Of a DNA stretch of 64,000 nt, positions 36,693-49,959 are shown piece by piece. Source of the stretch: Sebastes aleutianus. Its lineage: Eukaryota; Chordata; Actinopteri; Perciformes; Sebastidae. Positions within the stretch are counted from its first letter, which is position 1, and the number at the start of each line of letters is the position of its first letter. Made by a program: the position numbers and the translations under genes. The notes below the pieces were generated by a model. The model was given only the letters and a program-made list of their open reading frames with translations, was not told the origin of the DNA and did not search any database. Where the stretch lies: assembly GCA_916700875.1 (NCBI GenBank), contig CAKAKS010000034.1, forward strand, positions 15,462,695 to 15,526,694, written 5' to 3'.

Positions 36693-37140
36693 CTGATAAC
36701 GATATTAGCTGATATGTAAACAAATATAGAATGTATACATATAAGGGTGTAATCTATAGTGGTACTACTCGCTTCCCCCGGCCTGCTCTGCTCTTTGTGA
36801 CACGGACAGATTGGATTAAAGGAGGCCGTCTGCTGTTGACAGGTGCATTGTTGTTGAGACTGCCTGTTAGCTCAAAGCTACAGTGTGGCTAATAAAGTTA
36901 CCTGAAGCCAACCAGACAGTCTCAGTGGGCTCTTTAACTGCACTATATGCAACATTATATAAAATAGACGTGAATAAGAGAGAGGCATTAGCAAACGTTA
37001 AACCATAAGGGGTTGTAATGTTAGCTAAGCTACATAGCTTCAACTACTAGCCAGCATGCTAACATGAACTAATTCAGCTACTGTTTGATATAAGAAGGCT
37101 TTAAACAGTCCAACCTTTTAATCGAAACAGTCATGACTAC

Positions 37141-37270
37141 CTTTTTAAAACGCGCCGTCCTGTAATCATCCACAGTAAAGACAGTAAGACGGAGTAACGT
37201 TTAGTCCTGGCTTGTTCAGATGCTATTAGTTGTTTGCTCCACGCCTTGAGGTTTGCTCCAGCTGACGCCG
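37141..37270 (-). other. Likely lca5 first exon (non-coding)
   Basis: The minus strand reads GCGCGTTTTAAAAAG|GTAGTCATG, a donor at 37141/37140, preceded by a moderately GC-rich stretch up to the X-box-like motif. The upstream limit is a guess. Confidence 0.35.
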
Positions 37271-37282
37271 CACCATGGCAAC
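37271..37282. promoter_or_regulatory. X-box-like RFX site at lca5 promoter
   Basis: CACCATGGCAAC contains a perfect RFX half-site GGCAAC (37277-37282) and, two bases away, a degenerate second half (cgcACC for GTNRCC). RFX factors drive ciliary genes through GTNRCC-N(0-3)-RGYAAC. The position, immediately upstream of the inferred first exon of a ciliary gene, supports the reading. Confidence 0.4.
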
Positions 37283-37336
37283 CGCAGCACTCCCTGCAGT
37301 ACCACCCCTCTGCCAGGGTGGCGCTGTTGTGCATGT

Positions 37337-37534
37337 TGTGACAGATAAGATAAGAGATGAGATATTTCTTTATTAGTCCCGCAGTGGGGACATTTGCAGT
37401 GTACAACAGCAAAGGGGATAGTGCAAAAAACAAGATGCATCAGGTAACACAGTAAAAAAGAGATAAACAAAGTGTAACAAAATATGAACCATTTAAATAG
37501 AAGGAAGTATAAAAATAGGAGCAGTAGATACAGT
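37337..37534. repeat. LINE/SINE 3'-tail fragment
   Basis: GATAAGATAAGAGATGAGAT followed by TTCTTTATTAGTCCCGCAGT has the form of the 'TTTATTxxTCCC' tail shared by common teleost LINEs and their SINEs, in reverse orientation. It sits between lca5 and sh3bgrl2. Confidence 0.5.
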
Positions 37535-37580
37535 TTTGACAATAAACAGACTATTACACAATAGTCTGTTTATTGTCAAA
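37535..37580. repeat. Perfect 21-bp hairpin with 4-nt loop
   Basis: The arms 37535-37555 (TTTGACAATAAACAGACTAT + T) and 37560-37580 are exact reverse complements; the loop is ACAC. It adjoins the LINE-tail fragment. Confidence 0.8.
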
Positions 37581-38384
37581 GAAAAAAACAAAGAAAAATT
37601 TGCCAAAATCCTCTGCCAATGGTAAACAGTGTATTCTCCTGTTGGTATTGACTCTTGTTTTGAGTTGTTTGGTGGATTGGATGATTGAACTCTCTATCAG
37701 TAACAAGGAACAAACAAGACATATTGGCTATTTTACACTTTATTCATTTAATACACCGTCATTTTCTTGGGCACTACCCACATAATCAGCTGTGCTGCTC
37801 ATCCCACAAATGCATGATCCTTACAAGTTGGACATCATTGTGAAGGTAAATAAACAGGCTTTCCAACAATGTAAAATACAATGCCAATTAGCATTGTAAC
37901 AGCAGAAAAATAATCCACCAAACACTAATTTCCAAACTTTTTTTTCCGAGTTTATATGTATTTAGACCTCCGATTTGGTCCATATGGGGCCTACTATAAT
38001 AATTTAATAATCTTATTAGTATGGATGCATTTTCGATGTTACACACTATAATTTTTGTTCTCCCAAAATGGTCTTATTGCCCCCTGGAGCAATTGTTGTT
38101 GTTTTTTTTAATTATTTTATTTTGAAAACTGTGACCGGAAGTCCAGTGTTTATTATGATGTGTATTGCATCCGTGCAGGACAATCTTTGAGCGCCACAGT
38201 CAGCAGAAGCGCACGCTGTTTTATTATCATGGCTCAGTTTAAATACTGGAGACGCGCCTCTTCTCTCCTCTGAAACACAGCTGCTGGTTCAATTTGATCT
38301 TTCATTTTTAAGGGAATAAACGCGACTATAGTTGCCACCATACACAGTTTTGTCGACACAGCCTGACATCAATTTGGGATTAAA

Positions 38385-38648
38385 ATGGTAATCAAGGTTT
38401 ACATCGCTTCATCAAGCGGCTCTGTCGCGGTGAGTGTTTGCAAAATGTGTTTTCAAGCTTGTTGACAGTTGTATAAAAGGTATGCAGGCATGTTTAGAAA
38501 TCTTTCTGCTCGCACAATAGTGTTTATTATTGCCATTATGTAGTCTTTTAGTGCTCCTACAGGTTATTTAGACGCACATTTTTAATTATCATATTAGATT
38601 TATTTTGTGTTCCAGGCATTGTTAATGTTAATTCAGCCTGTTGCATTT

Positions 38649-38684
<36 letters not shown>

Positions 38685-41600
38685 AATTTGACATTGCATT
38701 GAGCCTGTAGAAGCTTAATAAATAACAAATTATTGTAAAATAAAACTTATCCTTCCTATAGGTAGAACAAAGTACCCCTGAGGATGTACACAGGGGTGGA
38801 CAAAATAACAGGAACGCCTTACTATATTAACCTAAAAAAATGACACAATCATTGTCTCTGTGGTTGTCATACCATTGTTAGATTAACAAACACAGCAGAT
38901 TTGTGTTGTGTGACAGTAGATCCACCAATATTTATCACATATAGGCATTTTTACTATGAAGCCATTATCAGGAGCAGGTAGAGGTGAACCTCATGGAACA
39001 ATCCCTCTGTCCTTTTTTGGAGTAACCTTCACTCTTATTTGTGTTGTGAGGTGTTGTTCACAACACAAATAACTTGTTCAACCACTGAGTAGGGTGGGGT
39101 TCCTACACAACTGAGTAGCAGTAAGCTATTAAAAAGGCTTACTGGAAATACACAAGACTGATTTATTTATGTTGTTATACTTAATTAGAAGGCCTGTGGA
39201 TCTTGTGTTGTGCAGAAACAATTAATTGAGTAGTCGATCAACAGAAAATTCCAGCTTCTCGGATGTGAGGGTTGTTTTTTTTTGACAGTTTTATATCATC
39301 GTGTTTTGAATATGATTAGGTTTTGGACTGATGCCATTTGCCACTATTTTCTGACATTCTATAGACTTAGCAATTAATGGATTAATAAGAAAAAAACTAG
39401 ACAACTGTGGTGGCAATTTCTGTTTAATTAAACTTAAAGTCAAAGCTTTTCTTTCTGTAAGTTTAATTCAAAACATCTGCAGATGCACAGGAGAAATCAG
39501 GTTTTTATACACACAAAGATAGTAAAGTAATCATTATCTCTAAGCTGGTAGAACAGCATCTTCACAGTCATGACTCGTCCCTGGACATTAACTAGGACAC
39601 TAGCAGTTTGTTATTTGTAGAGGATTAAAACGTAGACAAAGTCCACAGTATATGGGGTCGTGAGGTCTTTACAAGGTACATGGTTCATTTTTACAAGCTC
39701 CTATACCTGCAGATATGAAAATGTCCATCACATATCTTAATCAGTAATAAAAATAATAGCCCTAGTCCTATTGTGCCTCCTGGGAAACAACAGGCACTTA
39801 CCACTGAGAAGGCCCAGCTGATACTGAGTACCAGCATAAAATCATCAAACAACACTCCTGCGTGAATGCTTCACGTCTTAGGTAATGGGGGAAATGAGTA
39901 ATATATTTATTTTATCATCATTGCTCCATCTCTAGAAGAGGTCAGCGCAGTTTGTGAGCGTTTACAAAGGAGTTATTTTTAACCCAATGACACATACATT
40001 CAAAACACACACACACACTCTCTCTCTCTCTCTCTCTCACGCCTGAATAGGCTCACCATTTGGGTCAGTTATGCGAGTGTCGAGCTCATGTGAATGCAGT
40101 TTACTGGATTGAGTTACAAGTGATTGAATAAAGGGAGAAGGCGAGACCCTCAGCTGATTTGAAGTGAAATGGATGTGTGAGATAGAGATGGAGGGAGACA
40201 ACAGTACTGTGAGAAATAGTGAAGTCAGGAGGGGGAAATCTGGGAAAACAGACACAAGCAGGAATATGTGAGCAGACTCGAGGGGAAAGTAATAATCAAA
40301 ACACTTCAGTGAACCCGTAAAATGAGCAGTTGACAGTTTAACAACAGCAGATTAGTGGGGCGGAAAGCATCGCCACTGACTGAATGAAGGACAAATTAGG
40401 TTACCCCCCACCCCCCACAGTGGACATGTATCAGTCTCATCAGATTTAAATTTCCTTGCCGTTTTTCTAATTCCTAAAGCACCAGTAATTATCATGGATG
40501 TAGTTTTTAATCATTTAAAATAGTCACCCTATGTGTCCTCACATTATCTGATGATTTTAATGCTTAGAAAGCATCTTAATCCCTCCTCTTGACAAAGAAT
40601 GTGCAAAGCTGAAAATAATTTGTATCGCAGTAATGTTGGGGGGGAAAACAGTCCTATACTTTTTTTTATATTATTTTAATATTTTTTTATTTTTCTTTGT
40701 TGCTCAGGATATGTGTAATTAATGTATTTTTCCCTCTCTTTCCCTGTGTTCCCCTCTCTGTTCGTGACTAAAAGATTAGTCTTAACCTCCAGTTAATCCC
40801 TACATTTCAGAAAGTGCTCTCAAACAATGCATGCATACTCATATACTGTAATGTGAGTGTTTATTTAGGAGTGTAATTTGTGTCTTTAATCCTACATGCA
40901 CACCAAAATCTGAACTCCCCTGACACACACACACTCTCCTTCACCCTCACCGGGGGGACCTCTTACATTATTTAGACTCACCCGCCTGCTTTTCAGCTCA
41001 GAGGAAGGTCGTATCACCATGTTGGAGAGCAGCAATGTGACATACAGCACAGACTCAGACCAGTGATTCTATGGAGTTTTAACCTTTGACCAGCGCAAAC
41101 GGACATATTTTTCCAGATAAAGCTGTTTTATGGCCACACAGAGAGAATCGCCGTTAGAAAGAAGACACAACAGATAACCTTGTTTGGGTGTGTGTGTGTC
41201 TGTCCAGAACAATCCCTTACTGTCTTTATTAAGGTAAAACAATAGCTCCATTGTGGCCCTCGGCATCACTAAAGTAATGGACACATACGATGTGTATAAG
41301 TACACATCATTAAATCTTTCTATTATTCATCTTCTCCATCAAAAGGCAGAATTCCTAGAAACATATTCCCCACAAAATAGAAGCCCCTGTTTGTGTTTGT
41401 TCACACTGTCTCGCCCCCAAATTATTTTGAATAATCAGTCCTTTTGTCATGTTAATGAATGCTCAAGCTTACATACTGTAATGACTGAGATTGAATCACC
41501 ATGATAGACTGCATGAGATGATAAAAACGGAGGGATGAAACGGAATGAATGAATGAACAAAGTGACTGAATGATCACAGAATGCTTGATGGTGACACTGA

Positions 41601-44600
41601 ATGTGAAATGATTTCAGTGCTCAAAACAAACATTTTAGAAATAATACAAGCTAGATGCGAATGAAAAAGATCAATTGAAAGAAAGGCAAAATATTGTTGA
41701 AATTTAGTAGAATTTGTGAGTTTTTTCTCCTTTTGCATCCAAGCCAATTGAGCGATAATCATTCTAATCATAAAACTAGAAGATGCGTACATGAACTGTG
41801 CCTCTGTGTTTACGACTTTCCCTTCCGTGGGAGTTTTTCTGTCTTCTAAAATTATCCTTGTATTTCAGGGACAATACCATAGGGAGCTGTTGAATCCATC
41901 CCATAGACCACACATGGGAAAGTTCTCTGCATAAGTCTTCAGGATGGGATTCCTTCTTAAATGGCCATTTAAATTTGTGCTTGGGAAGTACACAAAGGGC
42001 ACACAGCTGCAGTAATGGTTGAACTATATCAAAAAAATTATATACAGTATACATATATTCATCAGCCTATAGACTGTTCTGAAATCTAGATAGATAGATG
42101 GATAGATTTATGTACTTTATTGATCCCAAATTGGGAAATTATTGTGTTAAAGCAGCAGGTTGCCCAGGCAATGCACTGGAACAGTAAATAAAATGTACAT
42201 ATAAATACTAGAGAAATATATCCATAGAATACACTATAAATATGCCAGACTACTACAACTAACATAACAAATCTAAAATATAAACACAGAATAACCTATA
42301 CATTAACAAAGTGTACAATAACATACTGTATACCTTAGCAAAGTAAAAAATCTAGTAAACTGTATTGATGTAGGTCATAGCATACTATGCTGTATAGGAA
42401 AAGGATGTCAGCACTCCGATTTGATACATAATCTCCTCCACTAATCAATAATCCTTCTTAATGTCCCTGTTACCAATGGAGTGGCTATGCAGTGAATACA
42501 TACAGTACCTTCCACATGTGTGTGCTCTGGTTGGACGGGTGTCAGCTTACCGTTTGTCATTCGCAGTGTGAGTGTATTAAAGACCCAACTGCTCGGCCAA
42601 TATACAGAGACAGAGAGAAAGCCATACGCACATTTAGAAGAGTGTCCAGCTGCACTTTATGCACACATGAAAGCAATATGAGAATATGTACATTTGTTTG
42701 CTTTAGCTCATTACGCCCTTGTCATTTTTCTTTTTTTGATGTACCTCTGATGTGTATCTACTTCTCTACCACCTCTCCCAAACCAACCCCTCTAACTTAT
42801 TTTTTTCTTTCTTTTATCCATTTTCGACCCGTTCCAGGTAAAAAAGCATCAGCAGGCAGTGGTGGGTTTCCTGGAGTCCAATCGAATCAGCTTCCAGGAA
42901 GTAGACATCACCATGATGGAGGAGCAGAGGCTCTGGATGTACCGTAACATCCCCAGAGACAAGCAGCCGGACAAAGGCAACCCGCTGCCACCGCAGATCT
43001 TCAACGAGGATCGCTATTGTGGGGTACGATGGATGTTTGTTTCTAATGTTTCTAATGAGCAATCAACCATTTGGACTGTCTTGCAGTATTTTTGCAAATC
43101 TAAAGGGTGAAGTTTTCAGATTCTCACCAAAACGCACTGTGTGTATCCCAAATAAACAACATGTTGAATGCATTTCCAATCTCACGAAGGCCCTTGTTGA
43201 ATATTTTGAACCTTCATTTGCTTATTGCATCCTCCTACAATGCGTTGGCACGACATCAGATACAGACAGTCCGTGGAGCCGCTCATCAAAACATTGATGT
43301 ACAGTGACACTCGTGGTAAAAATCTACAGAAGGTAACTTTTTTAAGTCGCCTTGAATCACATTTGACTGGATAAATTTATGCCGCCAAGTTCAAATGAGG
43401 CATCCAAAATATTGCAACGTTTTACCGGAAGAGTAAAGAGCGGGATTTTGATACAAAAACACTAACAAAATGTGACCTATATTTAGCATATAACAAGAGA
43501 TAAGTGAACACACTTCTTTTAAAGGTGTAAGCCATAGAAATAGAATAGGAGTAGAACGGACAAACCAACTTGCGGCAACTCATGGACACACCGGAACTTG
43601 ATTTCTTACCGTACTATGGTAAAGGCATGACCTACTCTGCTTCTGATTGGCTTGCCTTGATATTCTAACACTAACCAATCTTACTCCTCATGTCTAGACC
43701 TAACCAACACAACCAACCAACGATTAGCCGATCAGAGACAGAGTTGGGTAGGTCATGCCTTCGCCACAGCAAGATTCACTTAGCCACCGGGACTCACTTA
43801 TCCTTGCGTGACGTGTAACACAACAGCACCGCTTTCTGTGTGCGTGTAGTCCCGCCATGCCGGCTGTCCCTTTTTACACCAACATCGGCTATGACCAACA
43901 ATGTGTGACACACTTACATGTTGTCACCATAACAACAAACAACCATTTTCTTTTGAACTAGTCAAATGACCACGGCAAACAGTTCAATGTCTGTTCTACT
44001 CTTTTTCTATTTCTACGGTGTAAACCATGAGTTTTTAAATACATGGATGATTGTTAATGCTCAAGCTGGTTATACCAACAGTTCACATCAGTTCAAGTCA
44101 GTACAAGGTTGAGCTATACCTATGCTGGTGAATGAGTTCGATCGGTCAGTGCTCGCCAGTTCGTGTCCTTCGCTGAGCTTGCACGCCACTTTGTAATCCT
44201 GTCGTAATCCAGTTTCATGGATGGGGCAGATTATCTGCTCTGCCTGCCGTCACTCTCACTGGCCAAGGTAATCCAACATTACTCTGCAATGTCATAGTCA
44301 TTGAAATATATTAAAAGCAGAGGATGGCAGGGATGTTTACAACCATCTTTCAAACGTGTAGAAGTAAACATCCTTATCTTTGTGTCTTTCGCCCCTCAGG
44401 ACTATGAAGCCTTCTTCCAGTCGAAGGAGGACAACGCTGTGTTTGCATTCCTTGGGCTCAGTTCCCAACCCTCAGTGAAAGTAAGGGAGAGTATAAGACA
44501 CAGAAACACACTGATGTCTCTGTGGTACAAATCATACAGCCACCAAGGTTCGCTGTCAGTCCCGACTTCCTCAAACACTAAACACAGTGCTGGATCAGCA

Positions 44601-46347
44601 GCTCTAGTTTCTGCAAGCTGCCTGTGAAACATTTGATTTATAACTTATTGGTATTTCATGCACATCAGCTTTTTTTCAGTCATTTTAAAAGCATCAAATC
44701 ATCTAGATTCAGTTGCCTTGTCTCCTCCCCTCAATCTGTTTTTACAAATATCAACATTTATCTGATGTGTCTTCCAAAGATCCTCTTAGAATTTAGATAA
44801 TCATAGTTCCCACACCAACCAAAGGACATTGAGTTAATCTCAGTGCATACAGTAGACGACTGGGAAACTAATACAATACACAGTAGAATATCTCTCATCT
44901 TCAGTGGAACTGAACAATGTCGGTGCTTTTGAAAGAATATAAAATTACAGTGATTCATGATCAATTTACCAAACATCAGAGGACCTTATTTCCATTCATC
45001 ATTATAATGTATTTATTTGATTTCCCCTCAGTCACATCCTTTCTCCGTCTCTCTTCTAGAGGTTGATTAGATAACTAAGTTAAAAGAGATCTGATTACGT
45101 ATAAATCAGCAGGATATTGCAGATTCATTCAGTGTGGACATGTTTAGCAGAGATTTCTGGATATATAGTATAATGGGCCTCATGCAGGAAGTGATATAAG
45201 GACAAATTTCCTCTTATTTTTGTTCGTTTCCACGATTTGTTCTTATTTTGTCAGAACCCATTTCTGGGATTTACAAATTTTTTTCTTATTTTTGCTCTTC
45301 TCTTAGGTAAGAGAACGTCTTACGAGTGGTGGAGAGCACTCTTACCCAGATAATAAAAACATTTTCACAGGTCCACAAATTGTTTGTCCAACGCAAGGAA
45401 ACATACGTTTTAGATTTCTATTAATAATATATAATCAAATTTAGATTATTATATGTTTTAGAGTAATTATAATGATGGGATTATTAAAGAAATACCATTG
45501 GTCCACTGATCCCAATTAAGACTATAAAACTCTTGGATGAAATTGCTAACAAACTGCTCTTCGATGCTTTTTGATTTTCCCGTAACGCCAGTACTGACGC
45601 TCTGGAAAATCATGTTTACTTTGTTTAACTTTATTTATTACACGGCTTTGTTGAATACTCCTTTCTGATTGGTCAATCGAGGCGTTCTACGGTCTGTTAT
45701 TTCTTTATAGCAGACCGTTGCTATGTATAACAGACCGTTGCTATGGGCGCAGATCTGATGTTGGACTCTGGCGGACCATTTTTGTGTCAAATTATTGATT
45801 TCTTAAGCAAGTAGCCGTGTAATAAGCGGGATAATGTAAAGCTAGTGGGTCATTGTTGTGTAATTGTTGTGCCGCATCGCCCTGTCGGGGTTTATTTCAC
45901 AACAATAACCGGCTTGCTGTACATTATCCCTTACATAACAGCACCTCAATTTCACTACTGCTGAAGTTCCTCTTCTTCTAGCCTTTTTGTTTCTTTGGTG
46001 GCATCTCTCCAATTCTTTTTTTTTTTTTTGCACACGGCACAACACCTGTCCTTAAATAGTGTTTAAGGGGCATTACCTCTGTTAATAATAAACAATCAGC
46101 CACACGCCTCCAATTTATGATCAGGTGGGATTAATCATTCAGCACACCTGCAGAGCAGATTTGGATGGTTAAGACTGTTTGATGCATCTGGAGTTGAATT
46201 CTCTTAAAAGAAAATGAAGAGAATATATAAGATAAATTCAAAAGTATGTTGCGTCTAGTGTTCTAGTGAATATTAAGGAGAATGTAGATGATAATTGTTC
46301 AATCTCTCTATCCCTTTTCCCCAAATCTCTAGGATTCTGAGTCATAG
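38385..46347 (+). CDS. sh3bgrl2: SH3 domain-binding glutamic acid-rich-like protein 2
   Basis: Small cytosolic thioredoxin-fold protein of the SH3BGR family, without a redox CxxC motif. Four coding exons join in frame: 38385-38429, 42838-43023, 44400-44480, 46333-46347, giving 108 aa (human 107). It begins MVIKVYIASSSGSVAVKKHQ, continues through FLESNRISFQEVDITM and MYRNIP, and carries the family's proline-rich SH3-binding motif NPLPPQIFN before DRYCGDYEAFF. The last exon contributes only DSES and the stop. All introns are GT-AG, phase 0. It is divergently oriented to lca5 (starts of transcription roughly 1 kb apart), the same pairing as at human 6q14.1, which supports assignment to paralogue 2. 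AATAAA at 47090-47095 and 47194-47199 are candidate poly(A) signals. Confidence 0.95.
38652..38681. repeat. TA dinucleotide microsatellite
   Basis: About fourteen TA units after a T run, in sh3bgrl2 intron 1. Confidence 0.9.
40005..40038. repeat. Compound (AC)n(TC)n microsatellite
   Basis: About seven AC units pass directly into about ten TC units in sh3bgrl2 intron 1. Confidence 0.9.
42085..42390. mobile_element. LINE/SINE 3' end, reverse orientation
   Basis: A TAGATAGATGGATAGA tract is followed by TACTTTATTGATCCCAAATT GGGAAATT, the characteristic tail of widespread fish retroelements, then AT-rich sequence. No reverse transcriptase fragment is seen. Located in sh3bgrl2 intron 1. Confidence 0.65.
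43521..44030. mobile_element. Foldback MITE in sh3bgrl2 intron 2
   Basis: The left end AAAGGTGTAAGCCATAGAAA (43521 on), continuing TAGAATAGGAGTAGAACGGA, is the inverted copy of the right end CTGTTCTACTCTTTTTCTAT ... TTCTACGGTGTAAACC (about 43991-44026). A second inverted pair lies inside: GGCATGACCTACTCTG against GGGTAGGTCATGCC. About 510 bp, no coding potential. Confidence 0.6.
45585..45945. mobile_element. Interspersed repeat, non-autonomous
   Basis: Includes TATAACAGACCGTTGCTATG duplicated in tandem (45710-45745) and TAATAAGCGGGATAATGTAA. A related copy of its right part lies at 51225-51345 (GGATAATGTACAGCTAGCGG and GGGGTTTATTTCACAACAAT). Two related copies in one window mark it as dispersed. 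Confidence 0.6.
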
Positions 46348-47200
46348 CCTAGATCAAGCTGCTGGTATGTGACGTCCAGGGGACCTTAAAATGTGAGGAA
46401 GAAAACGGCATCGCTTCCTGTCTGTCATCACCTCTTCTTCCTGCTACGACGCCAGCATGTTGCCAAACATCAGACCCCCACAGATTCCACCCTGTATGAC
46501 TTCTCCTGACTCTTTAAACACCCATTCCAGCATCACCTAAGTCTCCAAGAAGTGTCTGATTCTCAAGAGAGACTTAATCACTTGTGAATTTGCGCTTCCT
46601 TTTTCGTGTTTAACACACCGTGACAGCAAACACTGTCAGTAGCGTAAATTCTGTGCAAACTATAGATGTAGCAGCTTTTGCATCAGTTGCTTTTAAGGTC
46701 AATCTACAATGTAGTGGATGGGGAAAGAAGTGATCAGGTGCAGCAGTGCAGCACAAGTCACCTGAATACACACCTATATTGTGTGTGCATGCCTTAGTGT
46801 GTGTGTGTGTGTGTGTGTGTATCGGTCTCAATCAGCAGCTGTTAATGAAGGCTGTGTTAAGTGAGGGGACGGGAGAGGCAGCACTTAATGCAACCCGAAA
46901 CAACTCGAGGCCTAGCCATTATGTCTGGCTGTGTGTGGGAGTGTGGATGCTTTCCCAGAGGTGACAGTGACACTGTAGTTTACCACAAAGCAGATGAGAC
47001 CAAATGCTATGAAAAGCATAAGCTAGATAGACATGATACCTAATATATCATTGCCAGCATTCATGTTAAGTGCGTAGTCACTGTCATTAAATAAAACAAA
47101 CCTCGTTCTTGTATCATTCCACTGCCAAACTAGTTTGATTAAAGGACAGGGTGGCCGTTATTCTATATTTTTTTTCTTATTATCTACAAATCCAATAAAA
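46348..47200 (+). other. sh3bgrl2 3' UTR (inferred extent)
   Basis: Non-coding sequence after the sh3bgrl2 stop, ending near the second candidate poly(A) signal. It contains a TG microsatellite at about 46797-46820. Confidence 0.4.
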
Positions 47201-49955
47201 AGACCGAAACCAATAGTCTGTCTCTCAGTACGTTCTGACTTCCCTACCCAGTCTGTGGCACTCGTTCCTCCTGAAAACGCTTTAAAATCAGGTTTCAAAT
47301 ATATAGTTTAATTTTTTTAAAAGGCCAAGTAGTTTCCTAAAACAGCTGGGCACTGTAGTTTTTAGCAAACGTTACACAAACGGAAGTAAATAGCACATTT
47401 CTAGGGACTATTTTAAGCCGTGGATTAATACACATTTGGTGCTCTAATGAGTATTTACAGCAGCAGGACGGTGTTTGTGTGATTAAAAAATAAACTACAG
47501 TGCCCAGGTTCATTATAATGAAGGAACACGTCACCCAGTGCAACGGTGTGGCTGATTCATGTGTTTTTAATAGTTTTTGGATGGAGCTCTGTGGCACAGA
47601 GGAATCAGATAAATCAGGCTTTGGCTGCACAGACAGTATTTGTCAGCTCATTGTTGTTTTTTTGGTCTTTTCATGGGATTTGTTGACAACATGAAAAACA
47701 GTGCCAGCTTTATCCTCTAATCCAGACCGCTATAGACAAAGCATGGTTACAATCAGGGTCACATGAGCCATATAGTAGGAGTGCACTTCACAGATTATTA
47801 CTCCCAAGTCTTATCAGACAGAGGACAGGAGATAAGAAATTATAGTTTGCTGCTTAGAGATAGTCAAGTTGCAAAGCTGTGCACGGACTCAGCTTCCCCT
47901 GCTGTGTCTCCTCTTATCTCTATATATTTACAAATGTCTAAGCAAATGGTGAAATGTGAGCAGCCCGCTGTATGTTTTACATATTATGAAATGATCACGG
48001 CCAACTCGTAGTCCTGTCCTCCAATCTGTGTTCTCTGTCCCAAAAACAACACTAAGCACTTTCTCTGTATGTCTCTCATCCTTATTAAATTATCACGGGT
48101 GGGTGGTTGACTAATTCTTTTATGTTTACACATGAAGGACACACACAAACAGATGCACCCTCACTAGCTATTCTCCCCTAAATGTTGTGCCATCATGTGA
48201 AAGGATGTAATTTTGACTTATTTCAAATAGGGGACATCAATGTATTTCTGTCATCGTTGAAACTGACAACATTCCTATTTTGCTGAGTTGTATTCCTCAT
48301 GTATTTTGAAATAATGTGATGACTTTCTTGTAAATTTTTGTGAATGGATACTAACAAGCCTGTTGGACCGTACTGTAATGTAATGTATGTTAACACCTCT
48401 CTGTCTGTGCTTCTGTTGTGCTTAATTTTTCCGTTTGAAACCGGCTCGTGAGAATTATACTCAATGGCACTTTACTGTATGAAAGTCGGCAATTTTTTTA
48501 ACTTGATTTTGCCTCAGCATTTTTTCACATGTTAATGTAATACTACGGTAAAGAATGTTAATTTCAAAGTGCGGTACACACAAAAATGGTACACACTGTT
48601 TTTGTCTTTGCATATATTTGAAAACAGCCGGAACAACAGTCGGAAGTGTCTCTTTGTCTTGAGAGGACCAATCTGAAGCCCCTTTGTAGTGATGATGATG
48701 GTGGTGGTGGTGGTGGGGAGTTGTTTTTTTGTGATGCAGAAAACCCAAATTGCCAACTCAAAGCAAAATTTGGTAAACAAATGTTTGTGTTGCTTATGTA
48801 GTGTCATACCTACAGTCAGAATAAACTCAGTAGAAGAAGATCACCACCTCTTGGACCCACTTTTGTGCAGTGAGTGCCGTGACCGACTCCAGAGGTAGCA
48901 AAGACAATCAAGCAGTGAATACGATGTGAGGAGGTCAGTGTACATACAGGGGCCAACTAATGGTGATGGCTGATCAGGCAGGAGGTTGACAAACTGAATT
49001 ACACATGAATGGATGTTTGTTCAAAAATCTCCAAACGAACAGGAGGGAAGGTACAAATGTCACGTGGCCCACAGACCGACAGGAAGCGATCCACAAATGC
49101 GTAAATATCATTCCACGTGTACAAATGGATGCACAGATTCGTATATATCACTTTACATGTATACCTACAACATTTTTATGTTGAATTAAAATGCATGTTT
49201 ATAGAGCAAGTTATGCGTATTTGCAAATCGGCCTGTATTTTTGTGGATGTGACTTTACACAACACAAATACAAAAATACATTGTTGTGGATAGTGAAATA
49301 TTTGTGATATGGTACATATTTGTGGATCCTCTTATTTGGATTACAACTATTAAAGTCCAATAAAAGCTTCCATAACAATGTCCTCTAATCTGACACCAGT
49401 AAATTAATCGATACACGGGACCTTCCTAGTGACTAATTATTGATGATTAAAAACTCTGAACACCTGCATCTCTCTAAATAGAGCAACAGCATTAAAGCTT
49501 TTTTTACCCACTTCTGAAGTGTTGCTTGTTTTTCTTTTTTTAAAACATATATACTGTATAAAATGTATATAGCCCACTTCATTGTCTCAATATATATCAT
49601 TAATACATTTCCTTTCCTCTGTTATTTAAACATCTTCATACAATTTTTTTTTTTTTATCATTTTTCATCTTTCCCCTACAGTAGATAAGACAGTGCACAC
49701 ATAAACAAACGACAACACAAATTCAATAAAAAATAAACTAATTAAATAATGAAACAGACCAAAAAAAACAAGGGAAGGAAAAAAAGGGAAAAAGGTTTCA
49801 TTTGATGTTTCAGTTGATGTTTCTGCTGTTATGACTTTCTATTACAATTACTTAAAACACCTTCACAAAACATGATCCATTTAATATTTCATATATGTTA
49901 TTAGTCAGTTACTTTTACTTATGGTGAAAAGATATAGTGAAATGTTGCTTGCTTT
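47201..49955. other. Intergenic spacer, no gene seen
   Basis: No exon or RNA gene recognised. A GTG-type trinucleotide run lies at about 48696-48717. Confidence 0.45.
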
Positions 49956-49959
49956 TCAA

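Noticed and set aside
42492..42947. 151-residue open frame covering sh3bgrl2 exon 2
   Set aside because: It uses a different frame from the exon and runs through intronic sequence.
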